Positions 17,220 to 26,881 of a stretch of 64,000 bases of DNA are shown here, piece by piece. Under the pieces are notes generated by a model. The model did no database searches, had not been told where the DNA came from, and saw only the letters and a list, made by a program, of their open reading frames with translations. The number at the start of each line of letters is the position of its first letter. The stretch's first letter is position 1. The position numbers and the translations under genes were made by a program. Origin of the DNA: Planctomycetota bacterium (GTDB lineage: Bacteria > Planctomycetota > UBA8742 > UBA2392); assembly GCA_020849795.1 (NCBI GenBank), contig JADZFR010000015.1, forward strand, positions 48,664-112,663. Reading direction: 5' to 3'.

Positions 17220-17943
17220 GCTTTTGTGCGCGCTGCTGGCGGCAGTGCTGTGTTTCGGCGTGGTGAACGCCGACATGCAGCAGTTGAAGCGTGAAATTGA
17301 GGTGCTGCAAAAAGAGGTCAGCGACGCGCAGTCCAAACAGTCCGAAGCCGACAAGGCCCTGCGCGAGAACCTTGATGCACAGAGGACCGCCCAGGGCAAA
17401 GACCTCGAGGCGCTGAAGCAGAAAGCTCAAACGCTTGCGCGCAACGCATTTCGGTTGACCGAGAACGTCCGCGAGGCCAGGCAGAAGCTCGCGGGCAAGC
17501 AGGGCGAGTTGCGCAACGAGGCCAGCAGCCAGGCAGTCAATCAGGTAAGCGCCGGCGGCGACCTGGGCGGCCGGGTAGACAGCGCGCGCGCGGCGATTGC
17601 GGACTGGAAAGCCGCAATCGGCGAGATCCCGCAAGCGCCGCAGGCCCGCGACCTGACCGGCATACCCGCCGACGACCGCGACGCATTCCGCAAGACCGAC
17701 ATCAGCCGCCTCAAGGACTACGAGAGCTGGGCTGAAGCGGAGCTGAAGCGGATCGACAACGAGGTGAAGGCCGCCGACAAGCTGGCTGGATGGAACGTGG
17801 CCACGGCCAAGAACGGCGCCAGCCTGACCAGCGAGGCCAAGTCGCTGAAGACATCGCTGGAGGCCCGGCGCAAGTCAGTACAAGCGGCGCAATCCAGCGC
17901 CAAATCCACCCGCGAAGCGATCGAAAAGCAGATTGGTCGCTAA
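17197..17943 (+). CDS. Periplasmic coiled-coil protein
   Basis: 248 aa. The ATG at 17197 lies 23 bases inside the regulator gene in another frame. A basic N-terminus and a hydrophobic stretch (L-L-C-A-L-L-A-A-V-L-C-F-G-V-V-N-A) form a signal peptide. Residues about 27-110 and 160-248 are continuous charged heptad-type helix, with a Pro-containing break around 140-165. No enzymatic motif is seen. As the fourth gene of the barrel-kinase-regulator unit it may span the periplasm or bind the barrel or the kinase sensor domain; this is an inference from position. Confidence 0.75.
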
Positions 17944-18066
17944 GTCGATCTGGCGTGCCCTCCGATTGCGCTTTCGAGAAAGACCACCACTGGGCGGGGT
18001 TATTCGATTGTTCAGGTCTAAAGAAATTGTTATCACTACCCATGCACGGCACGGGAGAGGAAATCT

Positions 18067-19953
18067 ATGCGCTCAGCCACACGGTGCGTGGTTTGCGCCA
18101 TTGTTCTCTGTTCGCTGACGGCCGGAATCACGGGCGAAGAGCTTGACTTGCCCAGGGGCCCAAAGCTTCAACGCGCTGCACAGCGCTGGGAGTTGCTGTG
18201 GGACGTTCCTCCCACGACCTACCTTCATTACGCTGCGGCCGAGCAAAAGCGTATCGACCCGCTGCAACCTCTGCCCGACGGAGCCAAGCCGATCGATCCC
18301 GCGCTTAGCTACGTTCACTTTCTCGGGTACGAGTTCAACCAGATCGGCGAGATCCAGCGTCTGGCTGCGCCTTTGGTCATGGAAGAGCACCTGTTTCAGC
18401 CGGCCATGGCCCTATCCGGGGATAAACAGAAGCCGGGCGGTGTCTGGACCCGCGAGTGGCTGTTCGACAACCTGGTCAGCAACCCGAAGATCACGCTTTC
18501 CAGCAGCTACCTGGTGAAAGAAGCCGAGACGTTCAACGGGGCGGAGTGCGCGGTCATTATCGGCACCCACACCCGGGTTGAGCCTGCCAAACCCGAGCTT
18601 GAAACGGCGCTGCGCTGGCTGACCTACACCAGCACCACCACGACCTGGTACAACATTGAAGAACGCCGGGTGCAGGCATCGGCCATTGAGCTGCATGCGT
18701 CGCTGTTCCGGCCGGCGGTCACCACAACGCCCGCGGCAACCGAGTGCTACGACTGGTACGTGCGCTACGAGTTCAGCCGCGACTTCGACAGCACGGCCGA
18801 CCGCTACCTGCACGAGCGCGTGGAGAGCGCGATCGACAAAGGCGTAGAACGGTTGTGGGCCCTTCGCAGCGCGGAAGGAACCTGGCCCTATGGCGCCAGC
18901 AAGCGCGGCGGCACGGCGCTGAGCCTTCTGACGCTTCTGATGTGCGACGTGCCGGCCAGCGACGAACGCATCAAGCAGGGCTTTGACCTGCTCAAGGGCA
19001 TGGAGATGGAGACCACGTACAGCGTGGCCTGCTCGCTCATGGCCTACGAGGCGCGCTACATCACCGAGGCCGAAAAGCGCGCATACCTCAGCAACCCCGA
19101 CAAGCCACCAGAGTTCAAACGCGCCGTGACGCCCGAGGACCGCGAGCAGATGGAGTTGCTGATTGCGTGGATGCGCGGCAACCAGAATGAGGTCAACCCG
19201 TTCTACAACTACACCCGCAACGGCGAAGGCGGCAAAGAGCGTTTTGACTTCAGCAATACCCAGTACGCCCTGCTGGGTTTGGCCGCAGCGCTGCGCTGCG
19301 ACATCAAGATTCCTGCCGGCATCATCAAGCCACTGGTCGAAGGTGTGGTGGCCTACCAGCAGCCATACGGGCCCAAAGTGAAGAAGGTGGTCGGGTACAA
19401 GCCGCCCACCGACAAGCGCAAAGAGGGCAAGAGCACGTATGCCAGCAAGCCGATTGAGGCGCGCGGCTGGAACTACTCGACGAAGTCGAAGTGGGACAAG
19501 TACACCGAAGTTGGCGACGCGTACGGTTCGATGACCACCGCGGGCTTGACATGCCTCCTCGTCGGGCTGGACATTGCTCAGTCGATGGACGCAGAGACCT
19601 TCAAAGCTGAGTTCGGCAACAAGGCGGTGCATCAGGAGTGGGAGAAGGCGGCCCAAGCAAGCCTGGAGTGCGGCTTGGCGTGGCTTGAGTACTGGTTCAG
19701 TGTGACGCGCAACCCGAATAAGGGTCGGACCTGGTACCTGTATTACATGTATGGCCTTGAGCGTGTGATGATGCTGGCGCAGGTTCGCTATCTCGGTGTG
19801 CACAACTGGTACAACGAAGGCGCATCCGTGCTGGTAGTGACGCAAGCCGACGACGGCGGGTGGGGCAGCACGCCCGACACATGCTTTGCCCTGCTGTTCC
19901 TCAAGAAGGGCACAGTTCCGCCGCGCCGTAAAGTGACTACCGGCAGCAAGTAG
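18067..19953 (+). CDS. Secreted prenyltransferase/squalene-oxidase-repeat (alpha/alpha toroid) protein
   Basis: 628 aa, with AGAGG six bases before the ATG and an N-terminal signal peptide ending about A-G-I-T-G-E-E. Repeats of the terpenoid-cyclase fold are visible: G-V-E-R-L-W-A-L-R-S-A-E-G-T-W-P-Y-G near residue 265, S-N-T-Q-Y-A-L-L-G-L near 400, G-S-M-T-T-A-G-L-T-C-L near 487, and at the end Q-A-D-D-G-G-W-G-S-T-P-D-T-C-F-A-L-L-F-L. The W-Y-L-Y-Y-M-Y-G-L-E-R motif at about 557 is common in secreted planctomycetal proteins of this class. No DXDD or DDXXD cyclase motif is evident, so a structural or binding role in the periplasm is more likely than terpene synthesis. Confidence 0.8.
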   Translation: MRSATRCVVCAIVLCSLTAGITGEELDLPRGPKLQRAAQRWELLWDVPPTTYLHYAAAEQKRIDPLQPLPDGAKPIDPALSYVHFLGYEFNQIGEIQRLAAPLVMEEHLFQPAMALSGDKQKPGGVWTREWLFDNLVSNPKITLSSSYLVKEAETFNGAECAVIIGTHTRVEPAKPELETALRWLTYTSTTTTWYNIEERRVQASAIELHASLFRPAVTTTPAATECYDWYVRYEFSRDFDSTADRYLHERVESAIDKGVERLWALRSAEGTWPYGASKRGGTALSLLTLLMCDVPASDERIKQGFDLLKGMEMETTYSVACSLMAYEARYITEAEKRAYLSNPDKPPEFKRAVTPEDREQMELLIAWMRGNQNEVNPFYNYTRNGEGGKERFDFSNTQYALLGLAAALRCDIKIPAGIIKPLVEGVVAYQQPYGPKVKKVVGYKPPTDKRKEGKSTYASKPIEARGWNYSTKSKWDKYTEVGDAYGSMTTAGLTCLLVGLDIAQSMDAETFKAEFGNKAVHQEWEKAAQASLECGLAWLEYWFSVTRNPNKGRTWYLYYMYGLERVMMLAQVRYLGVHNWYNEGASVLVVTQADDGGWGSTPDTCFALLFLKKGTVPPRRKVTTGSK

Positions 19954-19972
19954 GTCAGGGACGAAGTGATTC

Positions 19973-20001
19973 ACCGGGCGCATCGGAATGATGCGCCCGG
20001 T
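19973..20001 (+). terminator. Hairpin terminator after the toroid-fold gene
   Basis: ACCGGGCGCATC (19973-19984) pairs perfectly with GATGCGCCCGGT (19990-20001): 12 bp with a GGAAT loop, 20 bases after the stop codon, followed by TTCAATTTCC. The tract is only moderately T-rich, but position and stability fit a Rho-independent terminator separating this gene from prfB. Confidence 0.7.
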
Positions 20002-20090
20002 TTCAATTTCCATGGGCCTGCTCGGGGGTGGGCGGCGTTCCCGCCATGGCTACACTGGGCACGACTGCCTGATCCACAAGGTACAACAAG

Positions 20091-21222
20091 ATGCGTGAAG
20101 ACCTTTTCCTGAAGACCGCCAACCTGCGCGAACGCACGACCAATCTCCAGGTGTCGCTTTGACTACGCTTCTCTGAAGCAGCGCCTTTCCGACCTCACAA
20201 AACAAACGGAAGTCGACGGCTTCTGGGAGCGCCAGGAAGCCGCCCAGATTGTCGTTGCCGAGTCGCGCCGTCTTCGGGCTGTGCTGGAGCCGATCGACGA
20301 GTTGATGCACAAGCTCGATGAAATCAAGGCCATGCTCGACCTGGCCGACGAAGCCGGCGACGAAGCCACGTTTGCCGAAGCCGAAAACGAACTCAAGGTC
20401 GCCGACCAGCTTTACGACAAGCTCGAGAACCAGGCGCTGCTGAACGAGGTGGGGGACGAGGGCAACTGCTACCTGAGCGTGCAGGCCGGCGCTGGTGGCA
20501 CCGACGCCTGCGACTGGGCGCAGATGCTGTTCGAGATCTACATGCGCTGGGCACGCAAACAGGGCTACGACATCGACATCGTCGATTATCAGGAAGACGA
20601 AGTCGCCGGCATTCGCAGCGCATCGGCCCACATCAAGGGGCCATTTGCGGCGGGCATGCTGCGCGGCGAAGTCGGTACCCATCGGCTTGTGCGCATCAGC
20701 CCCTACAACGCAGCCGGCAAGCGGCAGACGGCGTTCGCCAGCGTCGATGTGCTGCCCGAGGCCATGGCCGGCGAAATCGACGTTGAGGTGAACGAAGCCG
20801 ACCTTGAGCTGAACTTCTCAAGGGCCGGCGGCAAGGGCGGCCAGAACGTCAACAAGGTGGAAAGTGCCGTGCGCATCACGCACGTGCCCACGGGGATCGT
20901 CGTGAGCTGCCGCAGCGAGCGCAGCCAACACCAGAACCGCGCCATCGGCATCCAGATGCTCAAGGCCAAGCTGTACCAGATGGAGCGCGCGAAACGCGAC
21001 GAAGAGCTGGCCAAGCTGTACGGGGTGAAGGGCGAAGTGAGTTTTGGCCACCAGATCAGGAACTACGTGCTGAACCCGTACAGGCTGGTCAAGGATGCCC
21101 GCACCGGCGTTGAAATCGGCGACGTGGACAGCGTGCTGGCAGGCAACATCGACCCGTTCATCGAGGCCTACCTGAAGTGGCACCAGACCCGCAAGACCCA
21201 AGCCGCAAAGGCAAGCCCCTAG
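20091..21222 (+). CDS. prfB: Peptide chain release factor 2, with programmed +1 frameshift
   Basis: The gene is read as 20091-20159 joined to 20161-21222 (376 aa). The zero frame ends in the sequence CTT TGA C (20157-20163), the classical RF2 autoregulatory slip site: slow recognition of the UGA at 20160-20162 when RF2 is scarce lets the ribosome shift +1 to GAC TAC. CAGGTG three bases before CTT stands where the internal Shine-Dalgarno of E. coli prfB lies. G-G-Q falls at residues 249-251 and the stop-codon-reading tripeptide at 203-205, as in E. coli (250-252, 205-207). The tripeptide is S-P-Y here rather than S-P-F (TAC at 20704). RF2 releases peptides at UGA and UAA. AAGG is nine bases before the ATG. 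Confidence 0.95.
20152..20163 (+). promoter_or_regulatory. RF2 +1 frameshift site
   Basis: CTT TGA C with the adjoining Shine-Dalgarno-like CAGGTG and a three-base spacer. The downstream frame continues D-Y-A-S-L-K-Q-R-L, the usual RF2 sequence after the shift. It is not a sequencing error, because the slip motif itself is conserved in the family. Confidence 0.93.
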
Positions 21223-21339
21223 CCCGCGGGTCCACCTTCGAGGCCACCTGCGTTTCACCATCAGAAACATTGCCTTTTGCGGGTGTTGCGGGCGTATCAG
21301 CGTCATCTCAGTGAATCCAGCTTCATCCGGGCACGGCTT

Positions 21340-21357
21340 CATCGCTCGTGAGCGATG
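21340..21357. promoter_or_regulatory. Inverted repeat upstream of the ABC importer operon
   Basis: CATCGCTC-GT-GAGCGATG is a perfect 8-2-8 dyad 53 bases before the ATG of the first solute-binding protein gene. It lies in the 188-base region after prfB. It may be an operator or a compact hairpin; no repressor gene is adjacent. Confidence 0.35.
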
Positions 21358-21410
21358 CTGGAAAGATGGGGGGTGCAGGGTATGATTCCTGTCCCCTCCT
21401 GGAGTTCGTG

Positions 21411-23174
21411 ATGCGCCTTTTGCGGCTTGGTGCGGCTTTGGTTCTGCTTGCCCTGTGCATGGGGGTTTCCCCGTCCGGCCAGGCCGTTCCTGTGCCGGTG
21501 CCTGTCCCTGAGCCAGCCGCAGGCGTCTCGACGCTGCGTTTTCCGTTCGCAAGCTCTGCGCCTCAGCTAGACCCGCACCGCGCCCGCAACGCGGAGAGTT
21601 TTCAGGCCGCCAGCCTGATTTACGACACGCTTTACACGTGGGTGCCGGCGACAGACAAACTGCCCGCCCGCGTCGTGCCGGCGCTGGCAGATGGCTGGCC
21701 CACGGTCAGCGAAGACGGGCTTACGCTGACGATCAAGCTGCGAAAGGGCGTGAACTTTCACAACCACGCGTGCTTCGGCAAAAGTCGCACGCGCCAGCTT
21801 ACCGCCCGCGACGTGGTGGACAGCCTGAAACGCGTTGCCGTGTGCGGCGAAGAGGGCATGGGCTGGATGATGTACACGCTCATTGCCGGGCTTGATGATT
21901 ACGCTGAAACAGCACGTGGCGAACTTGATTATGGCGCTAACGACACAGCCGTCGAAGGCTTGAAAGTCACTGACGACCAGACGGTCGTGATCAAGACGAC
22001 GCGCCCCTACGCGATTCTGCCGACGATGCTGTCGCACCCGGGGTTTTCCATTCTCCCGCGCGAGGCAATCAACGGAAACGCCGGCGCGCTCAGCGAGCGC
22101 GCCATTGGCACCGGCCCTTACCGGCTGAACGCGTTTGCCGAAAACCGGCTGGTCGTGCTCAAGCGCGTGGCCGAGTACTGGGGCGAGAAGCCTGCCTATG
22201 AGCGTGTCGTGTTCAGTTTCGTGCGTTACTGGGAAGGGTTTGTGAGGGGTTTGGCAGACGGCACGTATGGCCAGATCCAGGTGTTTCCGCGCTATTACGA
22301 CCAGGTCGTGAAAGACGACAAGCCGGCTGGCGAACTCGTGAACAGCGGCGGCGAAGTGCTGAAGGTGAACGAGCACGGCTACTACTTCATGGCATTCAAC
22401 ATGCAGGACCCGACGTGGGGCACCCGTGACGCCGACGGCCGCAAGTTGCGGCGTGCGCTGTCGCTGGCCGTTGACCGTGTCGCACTGATGGAGACTGTGG
22501 GCTGGGACGCAAAGTGGTACGCGCCTCAGCTCGACATCCTGCCCGCCGGCACACTGTACGCTGACACCGCCGGGCAGCCCGAGTACGGCCAGCAGGACCT
22601 CGACGCGGCAAAGAAGCTGCTGGATGAAACCAGGTTCAAAGGCGGCGTAGACCCGGCCACCGGCAAGCCGCTGGTGCTGGATCTGCTGTCCAGCGACGTT
22701 GAACTGTACAACGCGATTGTCGGCACGCTGCGCAAGGCGCTGACTTCGCTGGGCATGCGGTTAACCGTGCGCTACGTCGATGGAGTGCGCTATCGCGAGC
22801 ACGTGGTCGATGCAGAGCAGCAGATGTTCATCGCAGGGTGGTTTCTGGACTACCCTGACCCCGTCAACTTTCTGCAACTGTTCTACGGCGCGCACGCGGG
22901 CAAGCAGCTTGAGTTCAGCAACAGTTCGCGCTACGCCAACCCCGACTTCGACAAGGCCTACGACGCCTACACCAGCCTGGCGCCAAACGAGGCTAACCTG
23001 CCCAAGCTGCGCGAACTTGCTGCGGTCATGACCAAACTGATCGCCGAAGACCAGCCAACCATCGCCCTGACCCACGAAAAGCACGTGCACGTGCGCCGCA
23101 GCGAGATTGATTGGCCCGCCGCGGCTGTGCAGACCTACAACGCCACCCGCTTCACACGGGAGAAGTCGGAATGA
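21411..23174 (+). CDS. ABC transporter solute-binding protein, family 5 (peptide/nickel type)
   Basis: 587 aa from the ATG at 21411 (GGAG six bases upstream); the longer frame from 21348 would bury the signal peptide. Signal sequence 1-28 is followed by a Pro/Val-rich linker. Family-5 features: L-D-P-H-R-A near 52, A-D-G-W-P-T-V-S-E-D-G-L-T-L-T-I-K-L-R-K-G-V-N-F, L-T-A-R-D-V-V-D-S, G-T-G-P-Y-R-L, and R-R-A-L-S-L-A-V-D-R. Such proteins capture oligopeptides or other ligands in the periplasm for import. The stop overlaps the start of a second binding-protein gene (ATGA). Confidence 0.9.
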   Translation: MRLLRLGAALVLLALCMGVSPSGQAVPVPVPVPEPAAGVSTLRFPFASSAPQLDPHRARNAESFQAASLIYDTLYTWVPATDKLPARVVPALADGWPTVSEDGLTLTIKLRKGVNFHNHACFGKSRTRQLTARDVVDSLKRVAVCGEEGMGWMMYTLIAGLDDYAETARGELDYGANDTAVEGLKVTDDQTVVIKTTRPYAILPTMLSHPGFSILPREAINGNAGALSERAIGTGPYRLNAFAENRLVVLKRVAEYWGEKPAYERVVFSFVRYWEGFVRGLADGTYGQIQVFPRYYDQVVKDDKPAGELVNSGGEVLKVNEHGYYFMAFNMQDPTWGTRDADGRKLRRALSLAVDRVALMETVGWDAKWYAPQLDILPAGTLYADTAGQPEYGQQDLDAAKKLLDETRFKGGVDPATGKPLVLDLLSSDVELYNAIVGTLRKALTSLGMRLTVRYVDGVRYREHVVDAEQQMFIAGWFLDYPDPVNFLQLFYGAHAGKQLEFSNSSRYANPDFDKAYDAYTSLAPNEANLPKLRELAAVMTKLIAEDQPTIALTHEKHVHVRRSEIDWPAAAVQTYNATRFTREKSE

Positions 23175-25219
23175 AGTTGAAGCCTGCGTTTCCTGTGTTA
23201 GGGCTTTTCGCGTTGCTGCTCGGTGCGCTGGCCTGGACGTCTGCTTGCGGCAGCACGGCTGAATCCAACGCAGCCGAAGACCAGGGCGCGATCGTGGTGC
23301 GGCGCGACGAAGCCGGCGACCCACGCAGTATGGACCCGCACAAAGCCGGCGACGTGGTCAGCAGCCGCCATTGCGGCATGACGTACGAGTGCCTGTTTCA
23401 GTACGACTATCTGGATCGGCCGGCACGCTTGATCCCGGCCCTGGCGGCTAAAATGCCGGATTATGACCCGGCGACGCTGACCTACACCGTCAAGCTGCGC
23501 GACGACATCTATTTTCAGGACGACCGCTGCTTTCACGAAGACGCAATCGGCAAGTCATTTCGCGACGAGGGCGAAGGCCGGCAGTCTGATCGCGGCAAGG
23601 GCCGCAAGCTTACCGCGAACGACATCGCGTACTCGTTCAAGCGTCTGGCTGCGCTGCCTGATAGCGGCGGTTTCTGGGTGATTGAGGGCCAGATCAAGGG
23701 ACTGGACGAGTTTCGCAACGCGTCGCTGGACAAGTCCAAAGAGGGCCCGCCGGAAGACCCTGACCAGCTCTGGCGCGAGCACCTGAACACCGCCGCCGTC
23801 GAAGGCCTGCGTGTGGTCGATAACCTGACAATCCAGTTCACTCTCAACCAGCCGTACCCGCAATTCCTGTACGCGATCACGCTTTCTTACGGCGCGGCCG
23901 TCGCGCGCGAAGCCGCTGAGTACTATGGCGAAGACCTGTTTAGAAAGCCCGTGGGCACCGGGCCCTTCGTGCTGACCAGCTGGCGTGCCAACTGGGAAAT
24001 CGTCTGGGAGCGCAACCCGACGTTTCGCGAAGAGTTCTTCCCGGTGTCCGACAGGCCCGAACACGCGATGTACAAAGGCATCATGGGCAAGCGCCTGCCC
24101 ATCGCGGACCGGGTGGACTTCCGGATTATCAAAGAGTCGCAGGCCAGCTTCCTGAACTTTCTGGCCGGCAACATTGACACCTCGGGCCTCGACAAGGACC
24201 AATTCGCTGCGGTGATCGCGCAGGGCGAGCTCACGCCCGACATGGCTGCCAAGGGCATCAAGCTGCAGAAGTACGAAGAGCCGACCATCCACTACATCAG
24301 CTTCAACATGAACGACACCACCGTCGGCGCGCCGGCGGGTGAAAAAGGCCGCGCCATCCGCCGCGCGCTGGCGCTGTGCGTGCAACGCGAAGACTATATC
24401 GAGCGCTACATGAACGGCCGCGGCAGCCCGGCGCTGCAACTGGTGCCGCCAAGCGTTACCGGCTACCAGAAAGACAGTATTCTCAAGAGCCAGCGCTTTG
24501 ACCCCGAGGCGGGCCGCCGCATCCTGCAGGAAGCCGGCTTTGAGGTGCGCCGCAAGGGCACGCGCTACGAGGCCGTCGACACCGCCACGGGTGAAGTGGT
24601 CAGCGTTACGGTGAGTTACCGAAGCACAGCCGAGACCACAAAGCAGTACGCGAACTTTCTGGGTGGCCAAGCCGCTCAGGTGGGCATCACGCTGCAGTCC
24701 GAGCTGCTGACCTTCAGCGAATTCCTCAAGCGCCAGGACGATGGCAAGGGCCAGGCTTATGACGCCGGCTGGGTGATGGATTACCCCGACGCGCAGAACA
24801 TGCTGCAACTGCTGTATGGCCCGAACAAGCCGCCGGGCATCAACAGTGCCGCGTACGCATCGGCGGAGTACGACAAGCTGTATGAGGCGATGGCCAAGCT
24901 GGACGACGCCTCGCCCGCGCAGCGTGACGAGAAAATGGGGTTGATCCGGCAGATGCATGAGGTGCTGGACCGCGATGTGCCGTGGGTGCTGATGGAGTTC
25001 CGCGTGATCTACGCGCTGTACCATGATTGGTATCTGCCGTCGCATGAGCCGAACCCGTTTGCATACACGTACTTCAAGTTTGCGTACTCCCACTCAGGTC
25101 GGCGGGCCGAGAAAGCCCAGACCTGGACGGATGCCCCGTTTCTTCCCGGCTTCATACTGTTTCTTGTGTTGCTGGTCCCGGTGGGGCTGATGGGCTACAA
25201 GATTTCGCGTCAGAGTTAG
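23171..25219 (+). CDS. ABC transporter solute-binding lipoprotein, family 5, with C-terminal membrane anchor
   Basis: 682 aa from the ATG at 23171. The signal segment ends A-W-T-S-A-C, a probable lipobox. The family-5 core includes S-M-D-P-H-K-A-G-D, L-T-A-N-D-I-A-Y-S-F-K-R, P-V-G-T-G-P-F-V-L and I-R-R-A-L-A-L-C-V-Q-R. Unusually the protein ends in a hydrophobic helix (P-G-F-I-L-F-L-V-L-L-V-P-V-G-L-M-G-Y) and a short basic tail, so it may be tethered at both ends. It overlaps the previous binding-protein gene by four bases and is followed by two permease genes. Two tandem binding proteins with one permease pair suggest a heterodimeric or dual-substrate importer. Confidence 0.88.
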   Translation: MKLKPAFPVLGLFALLLGALAWTSACGSTAESNAAEDQGAIVVRRDEAGDPRSMDPHKAGDVVSSRHCGMTYECLFQYDYLDRPARLIPALAAKMPDYDPATLTYTVKLRDDIYFQDDRCFHEDAIGKSFRDEGEGRQSDRGKGRKLTANDIAYSFKRLAALPDSGGFWVIEGQIKGLDEFRNASLDKSKEGPPEDPDQLWREHLNTAAVEGLRVVDNLTIQFTLNQPYPQFLYAITLSYGAAVAREAAEYYGEDLFRKPVGTGPFVLTSWRANWEIVWERNPTFREEFFPVSDRPEHAMYKGIMGKRLPIADRVDFRIIKESQASFLNFLAGNIDTSGLDKDQFAAVIAQGELTPDMAAKGIKLQKYEEPTIHYISFNMNDTTVGAPAGEKGRAIRRALALCVQREDYIERYMNGRGSPALQLVPPSVTGYQKDSILKSQRFDPEAGRRILQEAGFEVRRKGTRYEAVDTATGEVVSVTVSYRSTAETTKQYANFLGGQAAQVGITLQSELLTFSEFLKRQDDGKGQAYDAGWVMDYPDAQNMLQLLYGPNKPPGINSAAYASAEYDKLYEAMAKLDDASPAQRDEKMGLIRQMHEVLDRDVPWVLMEFRVIYALYHDWYLPSHEPNPFAYTYFKFAYSHSGRRAEKAQTWTDAPFLPGFILFLVLLVPVGLMGYKISRQS

Positions 25220-25234
25220 GCTTCCAAGGCTCGC

Positions 25235-26872
25235 ATGCTCTCGTACGTCCTGCGAAAACTGATGTACATGCCCTTCATTCTGTTGGGGGTCATCTTCATC
25301 ACGTTTGTGCTGTTTCAGATGTCCACGACGCCCGAGTCGCTGGCCAAGATCCAGCTTGGTGAAAAGGCCAGCGCCCGCCAGATCTACGAGTACCTGAACG
25401 AAAAGGGCCACGTGTCGTGGACCGATGCCGGCGAGAACAAACGCGCCCTGCTGGGCCAGGGCGTGCTGGACAACAAGCGTACGCAGTTCTTCGTGGCCGG
25501 CCGCCTGGCGGAAATGGCCGAAAAACGCGACGACTTGCGCGAACGAATCGTCGACCTGCATCGCGACATTGCAGAGGCCGAGGCCGATGAGCGGGCCGCA
25601 CACGCCGAACTGGTGGGCGATGCCGACAAGCCGTTTCGCCAGTCCGATGACCTGAAAAAGCGCAAGCAGGAACTCGGTCGCGCGCAGAAACGGCAGCTTG
25701 AGAACCGCATCCAGATCCGCGCTGCCATCCTGGACGCGCGGCGAGTGTCGCAGACGTTGATGCTGCGCGAAAAACTCTCTGCCGGCGGTTTGAGTGGTCC
25801 GGCGCTGAAACAACAGGTAGCCGCGCGAGTGGCTGCATTGCAGGCCGTCGATGCCCACCACGTTGAGATGGCGTTCCTGGCCGAGGACGTGGGAATTCTA
25901 CATGAGGCGGAGGGTCCCACAGACGCAATAGCCCTCGGCCGGCAAGCCGTCGCCGACGAGGCTGCGGCTATTGAGAAGGCAATTGCAGATCACGAAGCCG
26001 AGGCTGCGGGTCCGGACTCTTCCGGCCCGTCGTTCCTGCGCGCCGACTGGAAGGCGTGCTCGGACATCCGCGCGAAACTGGCCGACGTGGAGGGCATCGA
26101 GCCCGACCTGAAGTACACGGCCTGGTACGTGAAGTTTGTCTTCTATTTGGGGGACATCATCACGCTGGACTTCGGCGACACCAACAACCGGCGCCCGGTG
26201 ATGGACGTGATCAAGGAAGGCATGTGGCCCAGCCTGGCGCTGGCGATTCCGGGCTTTCTGATTGCCGAGCTGATTGGCGTGTTCTTTGGCCTGTTCGCCG
26301 CGATGTACCGCCAGACGCGGGTGGACCACGTGATCGTGGTGAGCTCGATCCTTCTGATGAGCGTCAACGCCATTGCGCTGATCATGTTCGGGCAGAAGTT
26401 TCTGGCGGCTGATCTGAACTACTTCCCGATCACCGGCTATGCCGAAGGCTTTGGCGCCATGCGCTTTCTCGTGCTGCCGATCATCCTGTACATCACGATC
26501 ACGTTCGGCGAACGGGTGCGCTTCAACCGCATCGTCATGCTGGACGAAACGAACCAGGACTACGTGCGCACCGCCCGCAGCAAGGGCCTCAGCGAGAACG
26601 GCATCCTGTTCAAGCACATTCTGCGCAACACGCTGATTCCGTTGATCACGCGCTGGGTGGTGGCAATTCCGTCGCTGTATCTGGGCTCGCTGGTGCTTGA
26701 GACGTTCTTTGCCATCCCCGGCCTTGGCTACATGACCGTGGATGCGATTGCCAACAGCGACGCAAACGTGATTCGCGCCGTGGTCGTTTTCGGCAGCGTC
26801 AGCTTCATGCTGGCTGCACTGCTTTCAGACGTGCTGTACGCCGTGGTCGACCCGCGCGTGAAACTGAGCTAG
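25235..26872 (+). CDS. ABC importer permease (DppB/OppB type) with large coiled-coil insert
   Basis: 545 aa; typical DppB-type permeases have about 310-340. The first membrane helix (residues 9-29) is normal for the family and is followed by about 220 extra residues, charged and helical (A-E-M-A-E-K-R-D-D-L-R-E-R-I..., K-K-R-K-Q-E-L-G-R-A-Q-K-R-Q-L), before the remaining five helices and the ATPase-contact EAA loop (R-T-A-R-S-K-G-L-S-E-N-G-I-L-F-K-H, near residue 443). In this family the loop after helix 1 faces the periplasm, so the insert probably makes a periplasmic coiled-coil stalk. Sixteen bases separate it from the preceding binding-protein gene. No ABC ATPase gene is in the operon. 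Confidence 0.9.
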   Translation: MLSYVLRKLMYMPFILLGVIFITFVLFQMSTTPESLAKIQLGEKASARQIYEYLNEKGHVSWTDAGENKRALLGQGVLDNKRTQFFVAGRLAEMAEKRDDLRERIVDLHRDIAEAEADERAAHAELVGDADKPFRQSDDLKKRKQELGRAQKRQLENRIQIRAAILDARRVSQTLMLREKLSAGGLSGPALKQQVAARVAALQAVDAHHVEMAFLAEDVGILHEAEGPTDAIALGRQAVADEAAAIEKAIADHEAEAAGPDSSGPSFLRADWKACSDIRAKLADVEGIEPDLKYTAWYVKFVFYLGDIITLDFGDTNNRRPVMDVIKEGMWPSLALAIPGFLIAELIGVFFGLFAAMYRQTRVDHVIVVSSILLMSVNAIALIMFGQKFLAADLNYFPITGYAEGFGAMRFLVLPIILYITITFGERVRFNRIVMLDETNQDYVRTARSKGLSENGILFKHILRNTLIPLITRWVVAIPSLYLGSLVLETFFAIPGLGYMTVDAIANSDANVIRAVVVFGSVSFMLAALLSDVLYAVVDPRVKLS

Positions 26873-26881
26873 GACTTCGCC

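Noticed and set aside
20091..20162. Premature UGA in prfB as a frameshift mutation
   Set aside because: The CTT-TGA-C context, the adjoining Shine-Dalgarno-like site and the RF2-typical sequence on both sides identify programmed frameshifting.
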